Assembly (NCBI GenBank): GCA_017520105.1
Contig: JAFWRL010000120.1
Coordinates: 1 to 18,377 of the forward strand
Direction of reading: 5' to 3'
Length of the DNA stretch: 18,377 nucleotides
DNA from: Fibrobacter sp.
GTDB lineage: Bacteria > Fibrobacterota > Fibrobacteria > Fibrobacterales > Fibrobacteraceae
Numbering within the stretch: the first letter of the stretch is position 1; each line of letters begins with the position of its first letter. Positions 14,736-18,377 of this stretch are shown piece by piece. The translations under genes and the position numbers were made by a program. The notes beneath the pieces were generated by a model, which worked only from the letters and a program-made list of their open reading frames with translations, had not been told where the DNA came from and did no database searches.

Positions 14736-16154
14736 TTACTTATTCAGTATCTCCGTTGCTTCGGCGACGCTGAGCAAGTCTGCTTCTTGGAACGGCTTGC
14801 CAATCCACTGGAGGCCAACCGGGAGGCCGCCTGCCATACCGCAAGGAACGCTCACGCCCGGGAGACCAGCGAGGTTCAAGCTAACAGTATAGATGTCGGA
14901 GAGATAGACCGCCATCGGGTCGGATTCATTCATGCCGCACTTGAGCGGGAGACCCGGCATCGTCGGGCTTGCAATCACGTCGCAAGTCTTGAACGCTTCG
15001 GTGAAGTCGTCTGTAATGAGGCGGCGAACCTTCTGGGCCTGCACGTAGTAAGCGTCGTAGAAACCGGCGCTGAGCACGTAGCTTCCGAGGAGAATGCGGC
15101 GCTGCACTTCCTTGCCGAAACCTTCGCTGCGGGACTTGGCGTAAAGGTCGAAGAGCTTCTTGGCTTCGGGGCTGCGGTAGCCGTAACGTACGCCGTCGTA
15201 GCGGCTGAGGTTGGAGCTTGCTTCTGCTGTTGCGATGATGTAGTAGCTGGACACAGCGTAGCTGATGTGCGGGAGGCTCACTTCCTTGATGGTGGCGCCT
15301 TCGGCTTCCATCTTCTTAAGCATGTTTTCGATGGCGGCCTTGCATTCTGCGTCGAGACCTTCGCCAAAGTATTCCTTCGGAACGCCGATGACCTTGCCCT
15401 TGACTCCAGTATCGAGTTTTGCTGTAAAGTCTTCGGTTGGTCGGGTGCTCGTGGTGTTGTCGTGCGGGTCAATGCCGCAAATAGCACCGAGGAGCGTTGC
15501 GCAATCGCGGACGGTTGCACCGAACGGACCTATTTGGTCGAGAGAGCTTGCGTAGGCGAGGAGGCCGTAACGGGAAACGCGGCCGTAGGTCGGCTTCAAA
15601 CCGACAACGCCTGTGCAGGCTGCCGGCTGGCGGATAGATCCACCCGTATCAGAACCGAGTGCGCAAGGAACCGTGCCAGAGGCGACGGCGACTGCAGAAC
15701 CACCCGAGGAACCGCCTGGAACGCGAGATTCGTCGAGCGGATTCTTGACCGGACCGTAGTAAGAGGTTTCGTTGCTGGAACCCATGGCAAATTCGTCCAT
15801 GTTCGTCTTGCCGACGATGATGGCGCCTGCGGCTTCGAGTTTTTCCAAAGCTGTCGCGGTGTATGGAGCAACAAAGTTGTCGAGAATCTTGGAAGCGGCC
15901 GTGGTGCGTGTGCCGGTCAAGCACATGTTGTCCTTCACAGCGACCGGGATGCCATCGAGGGCGCCCAGAGATTTGCCTTCGGCGCGGCGCTTGTCGCTTT
16001 CCTTGGCGCGTTCGAGAGCGCGTTCGTTCAGCACCGAAATATAGGCGTTCAAATTCTTTGTCGATTCAATTTTTTCGAGGGAAGCCTGTGCAAGCTTTTC
16101 GGCAGTGGTGCTGCCGTTTGCCAGTTGAGCTTGAAGTTCCTGAATAGTCTGCAT
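14736..16154 (-). CDS. gatA: Asp-tRNA(Asn)/Glu-tRNA(Gln) amidotransferase subunit A
   Basis: 472 residues from ATG 16154. The amidase signature is complete: Lys74 in VAVKDN, cis-Ser149 in PGGSSGGSA and nucleophile Ser173 in SDTGGSIRQPA, with the spacing of the Lys-Ser-Ser triad known in GatA, followed by GLKPTYGRVSRYGL. It releases ammonia from glutamine to amidate mischarged Glu-tRNA(Gln) or Asp-tRNA(Asn) within GatCAB. An upstream in-frame ATG at 16172 is possible, but GGAG sits at the right distance for 16154, and the stop of the upstream gene overlaps this ATG (TAATG), indicating translational coupling. gatB and gatC are not in the window. Confidence 0.95.
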   Translation of the reverse strand: MQTIQELQAQLANGSTTAEKLAQASLEKIESTKNLNAYISVLNERALERAKESDKRRAEGKSLGALDGIPVAVKDNMCLTGTRTTAASKILDNFVAPYTATALEKLEAAGAIIVGKTNMDEFAMGSSNETSYYGPVKNPLDESRVPGGSSGGSAVAVASGTVPCALGSDTGGSIRQPAACTGVVGLKPTYGRVSRYGLLAYASSLDQIGPFGATVRDCATLLGAICGIDPHDNTTSTRPTEDFTAKLDTGVKGKVIGVPKEYFGEGLDAECKAAIENMLKKMEAEGATIKEVSLPHISYAVSSYYIIATAEASSNLSRYDGVRYGYRSPEAKKLFDLYAKSRSEGFGKEVQRRILLGSYVLSAGFYDAYYVQAQKVRRLITDDFTEAFKTCDVIASPTMPGLPLKCGMNESDPMAVYLSDIYTVSLNLAGLPGVSVPCGMAGGLPVGLQWIGKPFQEADLLSVAEATEILNK

Positions 16155-16480
16155 TATCTTTCTCCGGACCATTTCATAATGTAAATTGCTAAAATCATGC
16201 CTGCTGCACTCAAGAGATTGAATTTAAAACCAATCCCAAGTGCAAATTTGACCAAATACAAGTCGATGATGACAGGTTGCGGCGTGTCGCCAGAAAAACC
16301 AATACAAGGATCCCATGACGCTGTAAAAATATGGTGGACGCTGTTATCGTAGCCACCAGCGTTCAAGAGGACTCCGAGTTCGCCGAATAAAGCTCCGAGA
16401 GCTTCGCCCATGATGCCGCCTAAAATCAGGCCGACAAAAATGAAAAGGACGACACGTGCCATTGAGTTTTTGTGAGTCAT
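16154..16480 (-). CDS. Small membrane protein, DUF4321-like
   Basis: 108 residues with two hydrophobic segments: residues of about 8-30 (RVVLFIFVGLILGGIMGEALGA) and 80-103 (ending AAGMILAIYIMKW). GLILGGIMGEALG near the N-terminus and the late FALGIGFKFNLLSAAGM fit the small DUF4321 membrane family as I remember it. Function unknown. Its TAA stop overlaps the gatA ATG by one base. ATG 16480 has no clear ribosome binding site; a later Met (16462) is an alternative start. A TATATT -10-like hexamer ends 7 bp upstream of ATG 16480 on the reverse strand. Confidence 0.75.
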   Translation of the reverse strand: MTHKNSMARVVLFIFVGLILGGIMGEALGALFGELGVLLNAGGYDNSVHHIFTASWDPCIGFSGDTPQPVIIDLYLVKFALGIGFKFNLLSAAGMILAIYIMKWSGER

Positions 16481-16486
16481 GCCGCA

Positions 16487-16506
16487 AATATAGTATTTTA
16501 AATACT
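16487..16506 (-). promoter_or_regulatory. Possible -10 and inverted repeat before the DUF4321-gatA operon
   Basis: On the reverse strand TATATT (plus bases 16487-16492) lies 6 bp before the start codon. It abuts a 15-bp inverted repeat AGTATTTTAAATACT (16492-16506). No -35 was recognised. If used, the transcript would be nearly leaderless. Confidence 0.3.
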
Positions 16507-16537
16507 AGTTACTAGTTAATAGTTATTAGTTACTAGG
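16503..16537. repeat. Heptanucleotide tandem array
   Basis: Five consecutive 7-bp units: TACTAGT, TACTAGT, TAATAGT, TATTAGT, TACTAGG. Like the ruvA-ruvB array it lies between genes and drifts from unit to unit. It is followed within 25 bp by the 84-bp repeat at 16562. Confidence 0.75.
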
Positions 16538-16561
16538 GGATTTAGTCTTGCCTTTGGCCTT

Positions 16562-16645
16562 TCGCTTTGCTCAAGTCCCAAATGCTGGCCTCGGTCATAT
16601 CCATGCAAGCATGGCTACGACTCTCGACCTGCGCATTTGTCGTCT
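16562..16645. repeat. 84-bp hairpin-containing intergenic repeat, copy A
   Basis: Aligns without gaps to 17860-17943 with roughly a dozen mismatches in 84 positions by eye. The central hairpin is CCATGC-AA-GCATGG, and short outer arms AAATGC and GCATTT flank it. It lies between the cation transporter gene and the DUF4321 gene, in the same orientation as copy B. Confidence 0.8.
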
Positions 16646-16663
16646 CTCGTCTCTTATAATTCA

Positions 16664-17806
16664 TTATCCTAAATCGATATCGGGTGAAACCTGTATCTTG
16701 TAGTCGGGGTAGAGCAGCGCCGCTTCGCTCTTTATTGTTTCGAGGGCTTCCTGGGCGTTCACGCCGAATTTGATGACCACGTCAAAGCGCATTTCCTTGG
16801 CTTCGATATCTACATAAAAACCATGCATCTGGAGTGCCCAATCGTGCGACTTGACTTTGTTTGAAATTGTGTCGCGAATTTTGGAGGCTTCGTCGTCCTT
16901 GGTATTGTAAGAGTAAACGCCGATGGCGGTGAGGATGACGCCTGTTTCGCGATAGACTTTCTTTTCGAGTTTGCGCGTGAGGGAATCCAGGTCGGCGACG
17001 GTCATGGTGTCGGGGAGTTCCACGTGCACGGAGGCGAGTTTCTTTTCGGGACCGTAATCGTTGATGACGAGGTCGTATGCACCGTGGATGCCTTCTTCGC
17101 TGCGGATGAGGCTCTTGATTTGCTTGGTGAGTTCGCTGTCGTTTTGCTTGCCGAGCAAGTCGCTCACGGTGTCCTTCAACATTTCAAAGCCGGCCTTGAT
17201 AATGAAGATGGAAATCAGAACGCCGACGTAGGCTTCGAGCGAGAGTCCCGTGAAAATGAAGATGAGTGCCGAAGCAAGAACGGAAAGGGAGAGGATGGCG
17301 TCAAAGAGCGCGTCGGAGCCGGAGGCGATGAGCGAACCGGAATTCACGCGTTCACCTTGCGATTTCACGTAACGCCCGAGAATGACTTTCACGACAACAG
17401 CAATAGCGATGATGACAAGTGAAACGGTGGAGTAATCGGCTTCTTCGGGGTGGATGATTTTTTTGATAGATTCCACGCAAGAGGTGATGCCCGCGTAAAT
17501 TACGATGGAGGCGATGACCATGGCGGTCAGGTATTCAATGCGGCCGTAACCGAGCGGGTGCTTTTCGTTGGGCAATTTTCGCGAGAGTTTGTTGCCGACA
17601 ATCGTGATGATGGACGAAAGTGCGTCCGAGAGGTTGTTCACAGCATCGAGAACGACTGCGATGGAGTTTGCCATGAGGCCGATAACCGCCTTGACGCTGG
17701 CAAGAATGACGTTGGTAACAATCCCGATAACGCTGGTTCTGACGATAACCTTGTTGCGGTTTTCTTCTTTGTCGATGTTCTCGTTAAGCGATTCCTTTTT
17801 GGACAT
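16664..17806 (-). CDS. Cation diffusion facilitator, probably a divalent metal (Mn2+-type) exporter
   Basis: 380 residues. Six transmembrane segments lie within about residues 20-215, followed by a cytoplasmic metal-binding-fold domain and an extended tail with a second similar fold (about 300-380). The conserved HPLGYGR loop is at 83-89. The transport-site residues by position are Asn57 and Asp61 in helix 2 (DAVNNLSDA) and Asp165 and Asp169 in helix 5 (SDALFDA). An Asn-Asp-Asp-Asp set resembles manganese-type CDF exporters, not the His/Asp sites of zinc exporters; this is inference. It uses the proton gradient to expel the metal from the cytoplasm. ATG 17806 is preceded by AGAGGAGATAG. Both flanking gaps carry the 84-bp repeat. 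Confidence 0.92.
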   Translation of the reverse strand: MSKKESLNENIDKEENRNKVIVRTSVIGIVTNVILASVKAVIGLMANSIAVVLDAVNNLSDALSSIITIVGNKLSRKLPNEKHPLGYGRIEYLTAMVIASIVIYAGITSCVESIKKIIHPEEADYSTVSLVIIAIAVVVKVILGRYVKSQGERVNSGSLIASGSDALFDAILSLSVLASALIFIFTGLSLEAYVGVLISIFIIKAGFEMLKDTVSDLLGKQNDSELTKQIKSLIRSEEGIHGAYDLVINDYGPEKKLASVHVELPDTMTVADLDSLTRKLEKKVYRETGVILTAIGVYSYNTKDDEASKIRDTISNKVKSHDWALQMHGFYVDIEAKEMRFDVVIKFGVNAQEALETIKSEAALLYPDYKIQVSPDIDLG

Positions 17807-17859
17807 AAACTATCTCCTCTTGTTTTTTCTCTCGTCTTTCGTCTGTATTCTTTGGATTA

Positions 17860-17943
17860 TCGCTTCGCTCTAATCCCAAATGCTGGACTCGGTCATGCCC
17901 ATGCAAGCATGGGCGCGACTCTCGCCCTACGCATTTGTCGTCT
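17860..17943. repeat. 84-bp hairpin-containing intergenic repeat, copy B
   Basis: Second copy of the element at 16562-16645. Here the central hairpin is longer, GCCCATGC-AA-GCATGGGC, and the outer AAATGC / GCATTT arms are kept. It overlaps the stop codon of the uracil-DNA glycosylase frame by two bases. It is preceded by two 7-bp units, CTCGTCT and TTCGTCT (17831-17844). Confidence 0.8.
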
Positions 17944-18376
17944 ATTTTATGCTCCAATCGATGGGTTCAAGTCCTTTGCTGACAAGGTAAGCGTTTGCTT
18001 TGCTGAAGTGCTTGCAACCGAAGAATCCGCGGTATGCCGAAAGCGGACTCGGGTGCGGGGCGGTGAGGATGAGATGTCCGCGGTTGGGTGCTACGAGCAC
18101 TTGTTTTTTGATGGCGAAGCTGCCCCAGAGCAAAAAGACGAGGTTCTCGCGGACTTGTGAAAGTCGCTGGATAATCGTGTCCGTAAACTGTTGCCAGCCA
18201 ATGCCGGCGTGGCTTGCTGCCATGTGGGCACGCACGGTAAGCGATGCGTTTAAAAGCAAAATGCCCTGATGTGCCCAGCCTTCCAAGACTGGTCCATCGT
18301 GAGCTGAGCCGCCGCCGACGTCGTTTGCGCCCCTTGGGCAATCTCTGCATACGTCTTGCCCGATGCCTTGGCGATA
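17942..18376 (-). CDS. ung: Uracil-DNA glycosylase, C-terminal half (upstream part does not match the family)
   Basis: From 18286 down to the stop the frame is unmistakably Ung: LEGWAHQGILLLNASLTVR, then GWQQFTDTII, VFLLWGSFAIKK, the catalytic loop HPSPLSA, RGFFGCKHFSKANAYL and PIDW. Ung removes uracil from DNA in base-excision repair. About 115 residues of a roughly 220-residue enzyme are present. The frame stays open to the window edge, but the 30 codons before LEGWAHQG do not resemble Ung in any frame: no GQDPYH motif and nothing of the segment that should precede. The N-terminal half is therefore missing, either by truncation or by a misassembled end. If real, this is a pseudogene. The family assignment is sure, the state of the gene is not. 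Confidence 0.8.
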   Translation of the reverse strand, partial: YRQGIGQDVCRDCPRGANDVGGGSAHDGPVLEGWAHQGILLLNASLTVRAHMAASHAGIGWQQFTDTIIQRLSQVRENLVFLLWGSFAIKKQVLVAPNRGHLILTAPHPSPLSAYRGFFGCKHFSKANAYLVSKGLEPIDWSIK

Positions 18377-18377
18377 G

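Noticed and set aside
14787..16184. 465-codon open frame on the plus strand opposite gatA
   Set aside because: It is exactly antisense to a complete gatA with all catalytic residues; its composition (runs of Ala, Val, Cys, Asp) is that of a shadow frame and it shows no family motif.
18300..18377. GQD in the edge frame as the Ung GQDPYH motif
   Set aside because: It is followed by VCRD, not PYH, and lies only about 25 residues before LEGWAHQG, too close for a normal Ung; judged a coincidence.

Overview
The window looks like a chromosomal segment of a Fibrobacter-type bacterium (phylum Fibrobacterota). The pointers are two proteins carrying the Fibrobacter succinogenes major paralogous (FISUMP) domain, poly-serine linkers in secreted lipoproteins, a lipoprotein expansin (a plant cell-wall loosening protein typical of cellulose degraders), and a housekeeping complement of a diderm bacterium. 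The assignment rests on recognised domains and linker style, not on a database search.

Layout, left to right. Bases 1-150 hold the 5' end of a minus-strand inner-membrane exporter (probably RND/MMPL type). It is divergent from an outer-membrane beta-barrel protein (182-1633), with only 31 bp between them. The Holliday-junction motor genes ruvA and ruvB follow on the minus strand (3464 down to 1757), with a good sigma70-type promoter (TTGACA, 17 bp, TATATT) in front of ruvA and a heptamer repeat array filling the space between the two genes. A two-gene plus-strand lipoprotein operon comes next (3810-6532); its second member ends in a FISUMP domain. Then come a NamZ-type exo-N-acetylmuramidase (6675-7772), a YejE-like ABC permease (7951-9030) and an overlapping ABC ATPase (9023-10180). 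Together these suggest uptake and breakdown of peptidoglycan fragments. A zinc-ribbon plus FISUMP protein (10368-11300) converges on a minus-strand pair, an M20 dipeptidase and a CobB sirtuin (13381 down to 11306). The lipoprotein expansin (13471-14595) converges on gatA across a bidirectional terminator hairpin. The last part, all minus strand, is a truncated uracil-DNA glycosylase, a cation diffusion facilitator, a DUF4321-like membrane protein, and gatA translationally coupled to it.

The most unusual signals are non-coding or semi-coding. An in-frame insertion of intergenic-type repeats interrupts the helical domain of the ABC ATPase. Two copies of an 84-bp hairpin-containing element flank the cation transporter gene. 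Drifting 7-bp tandem arrays sit in several gene gaps, and one of them is adjacent to an 84-bp copy. The reading frame of the uracil-DNA glycosylase loses all family resemblance abruptly near the right edge. I saw no tRNA, rRNA, CRISPR array, transposase, integrase or phage gene.
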